The translations under genes were made by a program, and so were the position numbers. This document shows, piece after piece, positions 1 to 8,366 of a DNA stretch of 64,000 bases (within the stretch, counting starts at the first letter, position 1; each line of letters opens with the position of its first letter). Source of the stretch: Micromonospora sp. NBC_00421 (lineage in GTDB: Bacteria; Actinomycetota; Actinomycetes; Mycobacteriales; Micromonosporaceae); NCBI RefSeq assembly GCF_036017915.1, contig NZ_CP107929.1:558001-622000 (forward strand). Direction: 5' to 3'. Below the pieces are notes generated by a model that was not told the DNA's origin, ran no database searches, and worked only from the letters and a program-made list of their open reading frames with translations.

Positions 1-847
1 CCTCGTACTCGGCGTCGGTGAGCTCGACCTGGGCGGCGGCCACGTTCTCCTCCAGGTGACCGACCGAGGACGTACCCGGGATGGGCAGCATGACCGGCGA
101 GCGGCGCAACAGCCAGGCGAGCGCGAGCTGGGCGGGCGTCGCGTCGTGGCCGGCGGAGATGGCGTCCAGCGGACCGCCCGGCTTGGCCAGGTTGCCGGTG
201 GCGATCGGGAACCACGGGATGAACGCCAGGTCGTTGCGCTCACAGTGGTCCAGGACGTCCTCGGCGCTGCGGTCGGCCAGGTTGTAGAGGTTCTGCACCG
301 ACACGATCGGGGTGATCTTCTGGGCCGCCTCGATCTGCGCGACGGTCACCTCGGACAGCCCGATGTGCCGGATCTTGCCCTCCTGCTTGAGCAGGGCCAG
401 CTCGCCGAGCTGGTCGGCCAGCGGGACCTTCGCGTCGATCCGGTGCAGCTGGTAGAGGCCGATCGACTCCAGGCCCAGGTGCCGCAGGCTCAGCTCGCAC
501 TGCTGGCGCAGGTACTCCGGGCGCCCCACCGGCCGCCAGTCGCCCGGCCCGGAGCGGGTCAGGCCGGCCTTGGTCGCGATGACCAGGTCGTCGGCGTACG
601 GGTGCAGCGCCTCCTTGATCAGCAGCTCCGAGACGAACGGCCCGTACGAGTCGGCGGTGTCGATGAACGTGACACCCAGCTCGTACGCCCGGCGCAGCAC
701 CCGGACCGCCTCGGCCGGGTCCTTCGGGTCACCCCACACCCCCGGCCCGGTGAGCTGCATGGCCCCGTAGCCGAGCCGGTCGACCTGGAGGTCGCCACCG
801 ATCCGGTAGGTGCCGGACGCCTTGGCGGGTTGTGCGTGGGTACCCAT
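1..847 (-). CDS. Aldo/keto reductase, C-terminal end cut by window edge
   Basis: NADPH-dependent oxidoreductase of the aldo/keto reductase superfamily with a TIM-barrel fold; the substrate cannot be told from sequence. Translation from the ATG at 847 gives [20 protein letters not shown] and reads about 282 residues to the window edge without a stop. Visible family motifs are FIDTADSYG (catalytic Asp and Tyr region), IATKAG (catalytic Lys), YQLHRID (catalytic His) and IPGTSS near the C-terminus (cofactor phosphate binding). A GAGG ribosome-binding site lies about 8 nt before the ATG, and a TAGATT -10 box lies at 891-886 on the same strand. The gene diverges from nothing nearby: the next gene, a phosphatase, is on the same strand upstream. 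Only the last residues should be missing. Confidence 0.9.
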   Translation of the reverse strand, partial: MGTHAQPAKASGTYRIGGDLQVDRLGYGAMQLTGPGVWGDPKDPAEAVRVLRRAYELGVTFIDTADSYGPFVSELLIKEALHPYADDLVIATKAGLTRSGPGDWRPVGRPEYLRQQCELSLRHLGLESIGLYQLHRIDAKVPLADQLGELALLKQEGKIRHIGLSEVTVAQIEAAQKITPIVSVQNLYNLADRSAEDVLDHCERNDLAFIPWFPIATGNLAKPGGPLDAISAGHDATPAQLALAWLLRRSPVMLPIPGTSSVGHLEENVAAAQVELTDAEYE

Positions 848-963
848 GAGTCTTACCTCGATCCTGTGCGTTGTCGTCAGCGGCAAATCTAGCCACCACC
901 TCCATGGCTTTCCCGGAGATCGCCGTCGGCAACACCTGCGCGCCCGATGTGGGCACCGACACC

Positions 964-3090
964 TCAGCCGGCGTGCCGGATGACCACCAGCGCCTGGTCG
1001 TCGTCGGAGCCGGAGAGCTTGGTCAGGATGGTGTCCGCGATGACCTCCACCGGCTGGTCGCGCACCGGCACGAGCACCTCGTGCAGTGCCGCCACCCCGG
1101 CCTCGTACGCCTGGTCGCGCCGCTCCACCAGCCCGTCGGTGTACGCCACCAGCAGGTCACCCGGGCCGAACGCCACGGTGGTCACCGGCACCGGGTCGCG
1201 GACCAGCCCCAGCGGCAGCGAGTGCCCCGTCCAGACCGTCTCCGGCGGGTGGCCCGGCCGCAGCAGCACCGGATGCGGGTGCCCCACCCGGGCGATCTGC
1301 GCCTCGCCGGCGACCGGGTCGACCACCATCGCCAGGCAGGTGCCGAGGAACCCGACCCCGAGCAGCCCGGTCAACCGGGGGAACACCTCGGCCAGCGGCA
1401 CCCCCGAGCGGATCAGGGTGTTCACCACCGTACGGAGCTGGGCCATGTCGGCGGCCGCCTCGACCTGGTGACCCACCACGTCGCCGACCACCACGCCCAG
1501 CCGGCCCTCGTCCAGTTCGACCAGGTCGTACCAGTCACCGCCCAGGTGCAGGCCGCTCATCGCCGGCTGGTACCTGGTGGCCAGCTCCAGGCCGGGCGAC
1601 CCGACCGTGTCCGAGGTGCGTAGCCGATCCGCCAACCGGGTCACCAGGTTGTGCTCGGCGGCGACCAACCGGACCCGCTCCAGGGTCTGCTCGCACAGGT
1701 CGGCGATGGTGTCCAGCAACGCCAGGTCGTCGTCGTGCAGCGGCCGTTCCCGGGGCCAGCCGAAACCCAGTGCGGCGATGGGCCGCCTCGACGCGTCCAA
1801 CAACGGCAGCACCACGGTGGTCACCATGCCGTACGTCGCGGCCAGGTCCGGCAGGTCGGGATGGCGGGCGGCGAACTCGGCCCGGTTGCGCAGGATGATC
1901 CGCTCACCGGTGCGCAGCGCGCGGGCGATCGGCCGCGGATCGTCGATGGTCAGGTCGTCGAAGGTGGCGACCAGCCCGGTCGGCAGCTCGCCGTGCCACA
2001 CCCGGACCCGGCGGCCCTCGTCCCGTATCGCCAGGCCGGGCAGTGCCGCGCCGAGCGCCGTCGGGGCGGCGTCCAGGATCACCTCGATCGCCTCGGCGGT
2101 GGACCGGGTGACGCTGAGCCGGGCGGCGAACTCCGCCATCGCCCGCGCCGACGCGGTCAACTCGGCCCGCCGCAACGCCTGGCTGCACAACCCCGCCACC
2201 GCGTCGAGCAGGGTACGGCGGGCCTCCTCGTCGGTGACCGGCCCGGCCCAGCGCACCTCGAGCGCGCCGAGCACCGCGCCACCGCCGTCGCGCAGCGGCA
2301 GGCAGATCCCGTCGGGCAGCGGCACGGTCGTCTCCTCGCGTACCGCGCGGGCCAGCGGCTCGTCGTCGGCGACCGCCAGCCGGGACGGCCCGGTGCCGCC
2401 GGCCACCGCCAGGTCCAACGCGCCGGCCGTGGCCACCGCGACCCGGACCTCTGCCGCGCCGACCAGCGCCGGGGTGACCGAGGTGACCACCTCCGTCACC
2501 GCCGCCGTGCTGCCGGCTGCGCTGAGCGACCCGGCGAGCCGGGCCAGCCCCTGGGCCTGCCGCAGCGCCCGTCGCCGGTCCCCGGCCCGCTGGGCGGGAA
2601 CGTCCCCCTCGGTGGGGGCGTCGGTGATCGTGGTGAAGACGCCGCCGGGGTGGCCGAGGGCGTCGACGACCGGGCCCGACGAGCAGACCAGCCGCCGTCG
2701 ACCCGCACCGACGTCGACGTCGCGTTCGTGCCGGCAGGTGACCCGGGCGGCGGTCAGCACCTCGGTCAGCGCCGGCACGGCGTCCGGCCAGACCGCCGCG
2801 CCCCGCCGGCCCGGCGACTCCCGCCCGGCCGGGTCGAACAGCGCCAGGTAACCGTCGTTGGGCAACAGCACGAGTTCCGGACCCCACCAGACCGCCGCCG
2901 GGGTCGGGGTGTGCAGGCAGATGGCCAGGGCGGTGCGCAGGCTCTGCGGCCAGGAGTCCAGCGGCCCGAGCGGGGTGCCGGCCCAGTCGTGTCCGACGAT
3001 CCGCAGGCCGGCGTCACCGGCCCGGGAGAGGAGTTCCCGCCAGCGCGAGTCGTCCGGCGGCCGGGGGGCGACGGCGGCGGAGCGAGTCAT
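964..3090 (-). CDS. Multi-domain PP2C-type SpoIIE phosphatase with PAS/GAF-like sensors
   Basis: Predicted cytosolic serine/threonine phosphatase of the SpoIIE/RsbU family, which typically dephosphorylates anti-anti-sigma (STAS) proteins in partner-switching stress pathways. It has 708 residues. An N-terminal PAS-like segment (about 20-140) is followed by two GAF-like segments (about 170-305 and 320-465) and the PP2C domain (about 490-707). PP2C motifs visible are [24 protein letters not shown] and the final DDQALVV, which supply the metal-binding aspartates. The usual GHG after GDV is GHQ here, a small departure whose effect on activity is unknown. No anti-sigma kinase or STAS gene is adjacent, so its partner must be elsewhere. 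The ligand of the sensor domains is unknown. Confidence 0.88.
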   Translation of the reverse strand: MTRSAAVAPRPPDDSRWRELLSRAGDAGLRIVGHDWAGTPLGPLDSWPQSLRTALAICLHTPTPAAVWWGPELVLLPNDGYLALFDPAGRESPGRRGAAVWPDAVPALTEVLTAARVTCRHERDVDVGAGRRRLVCSSGPVVDALGHPGGVFTTITDAPTEGDVPAQRAGDRRRALRQAQGLARLAGSLSAAGSTAAVTEVVTSVTPALVGAAEVRVAVATAGALDLAVAGGTGPSRLAVADDEPLARAVREETTVPLPDGICLPLRDGGGAVLGALEVRWAGPVTDEEARRTLLDAVAGLCSQALRRAELTASARAMAEFAARLSVTRSTAEAIEVILDAAPTALGAALPGLAIRDEGRRVRVWHGELPTGLVATFDDLTIDDPRPIARALRTGERIILRNRAEFAARHPDLPDLAATYGMVTTVVLPLLDASRRPIAALGFGWPRERPLHDDDLALLDTIADLCEQTLERVRLVAAEHNLVTRLADRLRTSDTVGSPGLELATRYQPAMSGLHLGGDWYDLVELDEGRLGVVVGDVVGHQVEAAADMAQLRTVVNTLIRSGVPLAEVFPRLTGLLGVGFLGTCLAMVVDPVAGEAQIARVGHPHPVLLRPGHPPETVWTGHSLPLGLVRDPVPVTTVAFGPGDLLVAYTDGLVERRDQAYEAGVAALHEVLVPVRDQPVEVIADTILTKLSGSDDDQALVVIRHAG

Positions 3091-3419
3091 GTCGGGACCT
3101 CCGCTCTGCGGATCGAGCGCTTTCCCATCAGTCGGACCGTACCAGCGTCAGCCGACACCCACGTCGGTCGATCCCCGGTGCGGGACGTCGGAGCGCCGCC
3201 GTCCCGCCCGTCGGACCGCGCCGGACCGGGTGCGCCCACGTCGCCGGTCGGCGCACCGGCAGCAGCCTCCCGGGCAGTTGCCCCGACCGCCCGCCGGGGG
3301 CGGTCGGGTCGTGGGACGCTGGCCGGGGCCGGGGGAGCGCGGCGGGTTCGGCACCGCCAGGTCATCCCGGACGAGGTCGACGACCGGCGCGGTGGGGCGC
3401 CGACGCGCAGGGGGACGCC
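3091..3419. other. Intergenic region, divergent promoters expected
   Basis: 329 bp between the leftward phosphatase gene and the rightward YciI-like gene. It must hold both promoters. I see no clear -35/-10 pair, hairpin or convincing small ORF; open frames here are short shadows of GC-rich codon bias. A GGGGGA ribosome-binding site precedes the ATG at 3420. Confidence 0.4.
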
Positions 3420-3785
3420 ATGACCGGTACGCCGCAGCTGGACTTCGCGCTCGACACGTACGAGTGCATCGTGCTCTATCCGGGACCGGCCGGTCGGGTG
3501 CTGCCGAAGGAGACCGTGCAGCGGCTCCAGGCCGAACACGCCGCGCACATGCGGGCCCTGCAACGCCGGGGCCTGGTGCTGGTCGCCGGGTCGATCGACG
3601 GCCCGGCCCGGGAACCCGCCCCGCCGATCGGCATCGGGTTGGCCCGCACCGGCTCGGTCGACGACGTACGCAGCGTGATGGCGGCCGATCCGGCGGTGCA
3701 GGCCGGGCTCTACACCGTCGACGTGCTGAGCTTTCTGTGCCCGGCCGGCTCACTGGAGTTTCCGCTGGTCAAGACCGACAGCTAG
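3420..3785 (+). CDS. YciI-like (DGPF/ferredoxin-like fold) protein
   Basis: 121-residue protein resembling the YciI family: a compact alpha/beta barrel with a conserved His-Asp pair, seen here as EHAAHMRAL and GSIDGPAREPA. Family members are small enzymes or accessory domains of unclear role; some are linked to dehalogenation or pigment pathways, but nothing here supports a specific reaction. The start is the ATG at 3420 with GGGGGA just upstream. It sits 260 bp before pyruvate kinase on the same strand and is not obviously co-operonic. The function is not inferred beyond the fold. Confidence 0.65.
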   Translation: MTGTPQLDFALDTYECIVLYPGPAGRVLPKETVQRLQAEHAAHMRALQRRGLVLVAGSIDGPAREPAPPIGIGLARTGSVDDVRSVMAADPAVQAGLYTVDVLSFLCPAGSLEFPLVKTDS

Positions 3786-4044
3786 CGGCCTGCGGGGAAG
3801 GAGGTCCGGCAGCGGCGGCCGATGACGGCGCCGCCGGGGCGGACGGGCACGGGAGCGCGCGGACGGCGGTGGCCGGTGAGCGGTACGATTCCCGGCGCGC
3901 GGTCGCCGATGCCCGCGCCTCCCCGACGTCCCCGGCGTGGCCCGCGTCCCGCCGGCCACGCGCCCCACGCGCGCGTCGTCGGACCCTGTTCCTCAGTCCG
4001 CAAGGGGTCGGCCCACAGGTCGACCCGGAGGAGAGACTAGCCTG

Positions 4045-5493
4045 ATGGGCGTGAAACGCCGCGCGAAGATCGTCTGCACCCTTGGCCCCGCCACCTCGTC
4101 CCCGGAGCGGCTCCGGGGGTTGATCGAGGCGGGCATGAACGTGGCCAGGCTGAACTTCAGCCACGGCAGTCACGCCGATCACGAGTCGGTCTACCGCATG
4201 GTCCGCGAGGCAGCCGAGGCGGTCGGCGTGCCGGTCGCCATCCTGGCCGACCTGCAGGGCCCGAAGATCCGGCTCGGCCGGTTCGCCGACGGGCCGCACG
4301 AGTGGCGTACCGGCGACTCGGTGGTGATCACCGGGGACGACGTCCTGGGCACCAGGGACCGGGTCTCCTGCACCTACCGCAAGCTGCCGCAGGAGGTGAA
4401 GCCGGGCGACCGGCTGCTGATCGACGACGGCCGGGTCGCCGTCGAGGTCAGCGACGTCACCGGCAACGACATCCGGTGCCTGGTCACCGAGGGCGGCCCG
4501 GTCTCCAACAACAAGGGCGTCTCGCTGCCGAACGTGGCGGTCAGCGTCCCGGCGATGTCGGACAAGGACGCCGAGGACCTGCGCTTCGCCCTCGGCCTGG
4601 GCGTCGACCTGATCGCGCTCTCCTTCGTCCGCTCGGCAGAGGACATCAAGCTCGTCCACACCATCATGGACGAGGAGGGCGTACGCCGCCCGGTGCTGGC
4701 CAAGGTCGAGAAGCCCGAGGCGGTCGACCACCTGGAGGCGATCGTGCTCGCCTTCGACGGCGTCATGGTGGCCCGCGGTGACCTCGGCGTCGAGATGCCG
4801 CTCGACCAGGTGCCCCTGGTGCAGAAGCGGGCCGTGCAGCTGTGCCGGGAGAACGCCAAGCCGGTCATCGTGGCCACCCAGATGCTCGACTCCATGATCG
4901 AGAACTCTCGGCCGACCCGCGCGGAGGCCTCCGACGTGGCCAACGCGGTGCTCGACGGCGCGGACGCGGTGATGCTCTCCGGCGAGACCAGTGTCGGCAA
5001 GTACCCGGTGCTCACCGTCAGCACCATGGCCAAGATCATCACCACCACCGAGGCCGGCTCGATCGGGGTGCCCCGGCTCCAGCACGACCCGCGTACCCAC
5101 GGTGGCGCGCTCACCGTGGCTGCCTCCTCGATCGCCCGCGCCATCGGGGCCAAGGCGCTTGTGGCCTTCTCGCAGACCGGCGACACCGTCAAGCGGCTCA
5201 GCCGGCTGCACTGCGACCTGCCGCTGCTGGCCTTCACCCCGGTCCCCGAGGTACGCAGCCAGCTCGCGCTCTGCTGGGGCGTGGAGACCTTCCTGATGCC
5301 GTTCGTGCAGCACACCGACGACATGTTCCGCCAGGTCGACCAGGCGCTGCTCGGCCTCAACCAGGCGACTCCCGGCGACTACGTGGTGATCGTCGCGGGC
5401 AGCCCGCCCGGCACCCCCGGCTCCACCAACACCCTGCGCGTACACCAGCTCGGCTCCCTGGTCGACGCCGCCTCCGCCCGGGCGCTCCAGTGA
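4045..5493 (+). CDS. pyk: Pyruvate kinase
   Basis: Converts phosphoenolpyruvate and ADP to pyruvate and ATP in the last step of glycolysis; cytosolic tetramer. The 482-residue length is normal for the family. Family features include the N-terminal KRRAKIVCTLGPATSS, NFSHG, the PEP/Mg site around LAKVEKPEAVDHLE and MVARGDLGVE, ATQMLDSM, and MLSGETSVGKYP at the A/C domain boundary. The ATG at 4045 is chosen because it gives the conserved MGVKRRAK start and has GGAGGAG about 10 nt upstream. Its stop overlaps the GTG of a 12-codon ORF (5490-5528), the first of two tiny ORFs that lead into tesB. Confidence 0.97.
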   Translation: MGVKRRAKIVCTLGPATSSPERLRGLIEAGMNVARLNFSHGSHADHESVYRMVREAAEAVGVPVAILADLQGPKIRLGRFADGPHEWRTGDSVVITGDDVLGTRDRVSCTYRKLPQEVKPGDRLLIDDGRVAVEVSDVTGNDIRCLVTEGGPVSNNKGVSLPNVAVSVPAMSDKDAEDLRFALGLGVDLIALSFVRSAEDIKLVHTIMDEEGVRRPVLAKVEKPEAVDHLEAIVLAFDGVMVARGDLGVEMPLDQVPLVQKRAVQLCRENAKPVIVATQMLDSMIENSRPTRAEASDVANAVLDGADAVMLSGETSVGKYPVLTVSTMAKIITTTEAGSIGVPRLQHDPRTHGGALTVAASSIARAIGAKALVAFSQTGDTVKRLSRLHCDLPLLAFTPVPEVRSQLALCWGVETFLMPFVQHTDDMFRQVDQALLGLNQATPGDYVVIVAGSPPGTPGSTNTLRVHQLGSLVDAASARALQ

Positions 5494-5528
5494 GCCCGTC
5501 GGCGTCGCGAAGAGAAGTGATCCGGTGA
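5490..5528 (+). CDS. Tiny ORF (12 aa) coupled to pyk stop
   Basis: A GTG overlapping the pyk TGA (GTGA) opens a 12-codon ORF, VSPSASRREVIR, whose own TGA overlaps the next GTG. It ends in the same residues (EVIR) as the next tiny ORF because both contain copies of a 25-bp repeat. Whether it is translated is unknown; it may only be a translational coupling device or an accident of repeat duplication. Confidence 0.3.
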   Translation: MSPSASRREVIR

Positions 5529-5587
5529 GCGCGAGGAGTGCGCCGGGGTTGCGCGCCCCGCAGTCGCGAACAGAAGTGATCCGGTGA
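5504..5587 (+). repeat. 25-bp direct repeat, two copies 59 bp apart
   Basis: Copies at 5504-5528 and 5563-5587 match at 24 of 25 positions (single G/C difference at position 9). Each starts GTCGCGAA and ends GTGATCCGGTGA. Each copy carries a GAAGTGA-like ribosome-binding stretch and ends in a GTGA stop/start overlap. The second copy supplies the tesB start. From memory, similar CCGCAGTCGCGAAC sequences recur in Micromonospora genomes, so this may be a dispersed repeat; that is not verified. Confidence 0.75.
5525..5587 (+). CDS. Tiny ORF (20 aa) coupled to tesB start
   Basis: GTG at 5525 opens a 20-codon ORF, VSARSAPGLRAPQSRTEVIR, that stops at 5585-5587, overlapping the tesB GTG (5584-5586) as GTGA. 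The reading frame is set by the preceding tiny ORF's stop/start overlap, forming a chain pyk - 12 aa - 20 aa - tesB. There is no sign of a conserved peptide beyond the repeat; translation is untested. Confidence 0.3.
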   Translation: MSARSAPGLRAPQSRTEVIR

Positions 5588-6468
5588 ACGGGCGTCCGGC
5601 GGCGACCGGTCAGGCCGCGGTCGACCAGCTCCTCGAGGTCCTCGACCTCGACCACACCGGCGAGATGACCTTCCGGGGGATGAGCCCTCCGGTCGGTCCG
5701 CAGCGGGTGTTCGGGGGGCAGGTCGCCGGTCAGGCCCTGGTCGCCGCCGGGCGCACCGTCGACCCGGAGCGGTTCGTGCACTCGCTGCACGGCTACTTCG
5801 TCCGCCCTGGCGATCCGGCCGAACCGATCGAATACCAGGTGGAGAACGTCCGGGACGGGCGGTCCTTCTCGGTCCGTCGCTCGGTGGCGTTGCAGCACGA
5901 CAAGCCGATCTTCTTCATGTCGGCCTCGTTCCAGCGGCAGGAACAGGCCCTGGAACACCAGGCCCCCACCCCGCCGGACGTGCCCGGCCCGGACGACGTC
6001 CCGACGATGTCCGACCGGCTGGCCCGCTACCCGGAACGGCTCGGCATCTGGGGGCAGATCCCCCGCCCGATCGACGTCCGTTACGTCGGCGAACCCGGCT
6101 GGGTACGCCCCGGTGACCGCCCGGCCGACCCGCACCAGCGGGTCTGGATGCGCATCGACGGCAAGCTGCCCGACGACCCGCTGCTGCACGCCTGCGCCCT
6201 CACCTACGCCTCCGACCTGACCCTGCTGGACTCGGTCCTGTCGGTGCACGGCGAGGTCTGGGGGCCGGGCGGCCTGGTCGGGGCGAGCCTGGACCACGCG
6301 CTGTGGTTCCACAGGTCGTTCCGGGCCGACGAGTGGTTCCTCTACGACTGCTGGAGCCCCTCCGCCTCCGGCGCGCGGGGCCTGGCCACCGGCCGGATGT
6401 TCACCACCGACGGTCGGCACATCGCCAGCGCCGTCCAGGAGGGCCTGCTCCGCCGCGTCGGCGCGTGA
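5584..6468 (+). CDS. tesB: Acyl-CoA thioesterase II (TesB family)
   Basis: Hydrolyses acyl-CoA to free fatty acid and CoA; cytosolic, double hot-dog fold. The protein has 294 residues, close to the usual 285-300. Recognisable segments are MTFRGMSPPVGPQRVFGGQV near the N-terminus, SLHGYFVRPGDP, FSVRRSVALQ, and in the second hot-dog LTYASDLTLLDSV and SLDHALWFHR, which carry the Asp-Thr/Ser-Gln active-site network of TesB. The GTG at 5584 is chosen because it forms GTGA with the upstream tiny ORF and precedes NGRPAATGQAAVDQLLEVLD. It is probably read through from pyk. Confidence 0.94.
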   Translation: MNGRPAATGQAAVDQLLEVLDLDHTGEMTFRGMSPPVGPQRVFGGQVAGQALVAAGRTVDPERFVHSLHGYFVRPGDPAEPIEYQVENVRDGRSFSVRRSVALQHDKPIFFMSASFQRQEQALEHQAPTPPDVPGPDDVPTMSDRLARYPERLGIWGQIPRPIDVRYVGEPGWVRPGDRPADPHQRVWMRIDGKLPDDPLLHACALTYASDLTLLDSVLSVHGEVWGPGGLVGASLDHALWFHRSFRADEWFLYDCWSPSASGARGLATGRMFTTDGRHIASAVQEGLLRRVGA

Positions 6469-6569
6469 TCCGGCAGGGCCGGGCGGCCCCCCGGCCCGTG
6501 CCCGCCGGCCCCGGACCCCGCAGGCACCGGCCGGCTCCCGGCCCCCGACCCGTCGCCGGCCGGGGTGGG

Positions 6570-8336
6570 TCAGAAGCTGCTGACCACCTTGACCAGGGCG
6601 TCGTCGATGGTGGCCGGGTCCTTGGCGTCGAACGCCTTGCCGGCCGACGCCTTGGCGATCCGGTCCAACGCGGCCAGGTCCGAATCCTGGTCGAAGGCCA
6701 CGCAGAAGACCTTGACCGGCTGCTTCGGGTCCAGCGCGATGTCCCGGAGCAACCGGTCCAGGTCGCTGTCCTTCTGGTACTCGTTCTTACCGTCGGTGAG
6801 CACCACCACCGCGTTGATCCGGTTCGGGTCGTAGCGGTCGAGCAGGGTGCGGTGCGCCGCGCGGACCGTCGCGTACAACGCGGTGTTGCCGCCGATGCGC
6901 AGCCCGGTCAGCTTGCGGTTGAACGCGTCCCGGTTCAGCGGCGCCAGCCGTACCTCCTCGCTGTAGGGCTTTTTCGGCCGCTGCGGAGTCTCGCTGGAGA
7001 ACGACCAGAGCGCCACCTGGTCGGCGGAGTTGAGCAGCCCGATCGCCTTGCTGGCGGCCCTGGTCGCCGCCTGGAACCGGGTCTGGTCGCCGACGACGGC
7101 CTTCATCGAGCCGGAGGTGTCCACGGCGAGCAGGATGTTGGCCTTCTTGCGCAGGGTGTTCCAGCTGCCGAGGATCGCGCCGACCACCTCCGGGGTGGGC
7201 GGGTCGAAGTAGGTGAGCCGGTCGCCGCCCGGCCCGGGGACGGCGGCGAGCAGCCTGTCGTCGGGGCGGCGCTCGTCGTCCCGGAAACCCAGCGCGGCGA
7301 AGCTGCGCTGCTGCGCGCCGTCGCGGAGGAAGGCGAGGAAGTCCTCGGCGGCCTCGCGCTGCGCCGGGTCGGCCGAGGGCAGCACCACGTACGGGTGGTC
7401 CAGGTTGAAGGTGCCCTCCTTGGGATGCACCGCCACCAGCGGAACCCGGGGCTTGCTGCCGGTGGGGCTGAGCTGGCCCTGGTTGTAGAGGTAGACCAGC
7501 TCCTCCTGGAGGACGATCGCGCTCATGTCGGTCGCCGGGGCGTCCCCGCTGGCGGCGGCGTCGGCCTCGGCGAGGTTGCGCAGCAGGTCCACCGAGTCGT
7601 CGCTGTAGTGCGAGACGTTGGCCTCGATCCGCCTGACGAACTGGGTCACCGCCGGCTGGGCGAGGTCCTCGCTGGTCAGGTCGCTGGCCCGGTTGACCGC
7701 CGCGTAGTAGGTGGCGATGGTGGCGGCCAACCCCGAGGTGGACAGGTGCGGGTTGTCCTTGCCGAAGGTGAACCGGCCCCACTCGGGCTTCCCGAACGCC
7801 GCCCAGCCGGTGTCCCCGGAGAGGCCGAGGACGTCGGCCCAGCCGAGCGGGCCACGCTGCTGCACCAGCTCGCCCTTGTCCTTCGGCATCGCGATGACCA
7901 GGGGACTGTTGGCGATCGACGGGTACTGACCGGGGGTCTGCGCGGGTCGGCCCGCCGCCTTGTCCAGCAGGCGCAGCTGCCCGGTCCACAGTGACGAGGT
8001 GGGCAGCCACACCTGCGGCTCGGCTACCTGCGGCTGGGTGAGCGCCCACCCGCCGGCCAGCGCCTCCATCGCCTCGCCCGAGTTGAGGCCGTGCACGGTC
8101 ACCTGCGCGCACCGCCCGCCGAAACGCCGGTCGGCGGCGTTGTACCGGTCGGCGAGCTGGGCGACCAGCTCGCTCTTCTCGGTCGAGGAGCTGACCTCCA
8201 ACCGCACGCAGTCCGCCCGCTGCGTACCGGGTGCCGGCCGGACGTACAGGTACGCCGCGCCGATCACCGCGAGCCCCGCGACGACGGCCATCGCGTACGG
8301 CAGCCACGATCGGGCGGGACGCTCAGCGGTGGCCAT
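6570..8336 (-). CDS. Membrane-anchored substrate-binding/VWA-domain protein
   Basis: 588-residue protein with one N-terminal membrane anchor (about residues 10-30, YAMAVVAGLAVIGAAYLYV), an extracellular periplasmic-binding-protein-like region (about 40-370) and a C-terminal von Willebrand A domain (about 390-588). The VWA MIDAS motif is intact: AVDTSGS plus the TDG of VVVLTDGKNE. Such SBP-VWA fusions are widespread in actinobacteria and their role is not established. It lies 30 bp downstream of a Ser/Thr kinase gene on the same strand, suggesting one operon in which the kinase and an extracytoplasmic binding protein act together. That link is inference. Confidence 0.85.
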   Translation of the reverse strand: MATAERPARSWLPYAMAVVAGLAVIGAAYLYVRPAPGTQRADCVRLEVSSSTEKSELVAQLADRYNAADRRFGGRCAQVTVHGLNSGEAMEALAGGWALTQPQVAEPQVWLPTSSLWTGQLRLLDKAAGRPAQTPGQYPSIANSPLVIAMPKDKGELVQQRGPLGWADVLGLSGDTGWAAFGKPEWGRFTFGKDNPHLSTSGLAATIATYYAAVNRASDLTSEDLAQPAVTQFVRRIEANVSHYSDDSVDLLRNLAEADAAASGDAPATDMSAIVLQEELVYLYNQGQLSPTGSKPRVPLVAVHPKEGTFNLDHPYVVLPSADPAQREAAEDFLAFLRDGAQQRSFAALGFRDDERRPDDRLLAAVPGPGGDRLTYFDPPTPEVVGAILGSWNTLRKKANILLAVDTSGSMKAVVGDQTRFQAATRAASKAIGLLNSADQVALWSFSSETPQRPKKPYSEEVRLAPLNRDAFNRKLTGLRIGGNTALYATVRAAHRTLLDRYDPNRINAVVVLTDGKNEYQKDSDLDRLLRDIALDPKQPVKVFCVAFDQDSDLAALDRIAKASAGKAFDAKDPATIDDALVKVVSSF

Positions 8337-8366
8337 CGGGTCCTCCAGGGGTTCGTTCGGCGTGGG

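Noticed and set aside
3769..6420. Very long open frame on the minus strand opposite pyk and tesB
   Set aside because: It is antisense to two well-supported genes. Its Gly/Arg/Asp-rich product has no family features and reflects GC-biased third positions.
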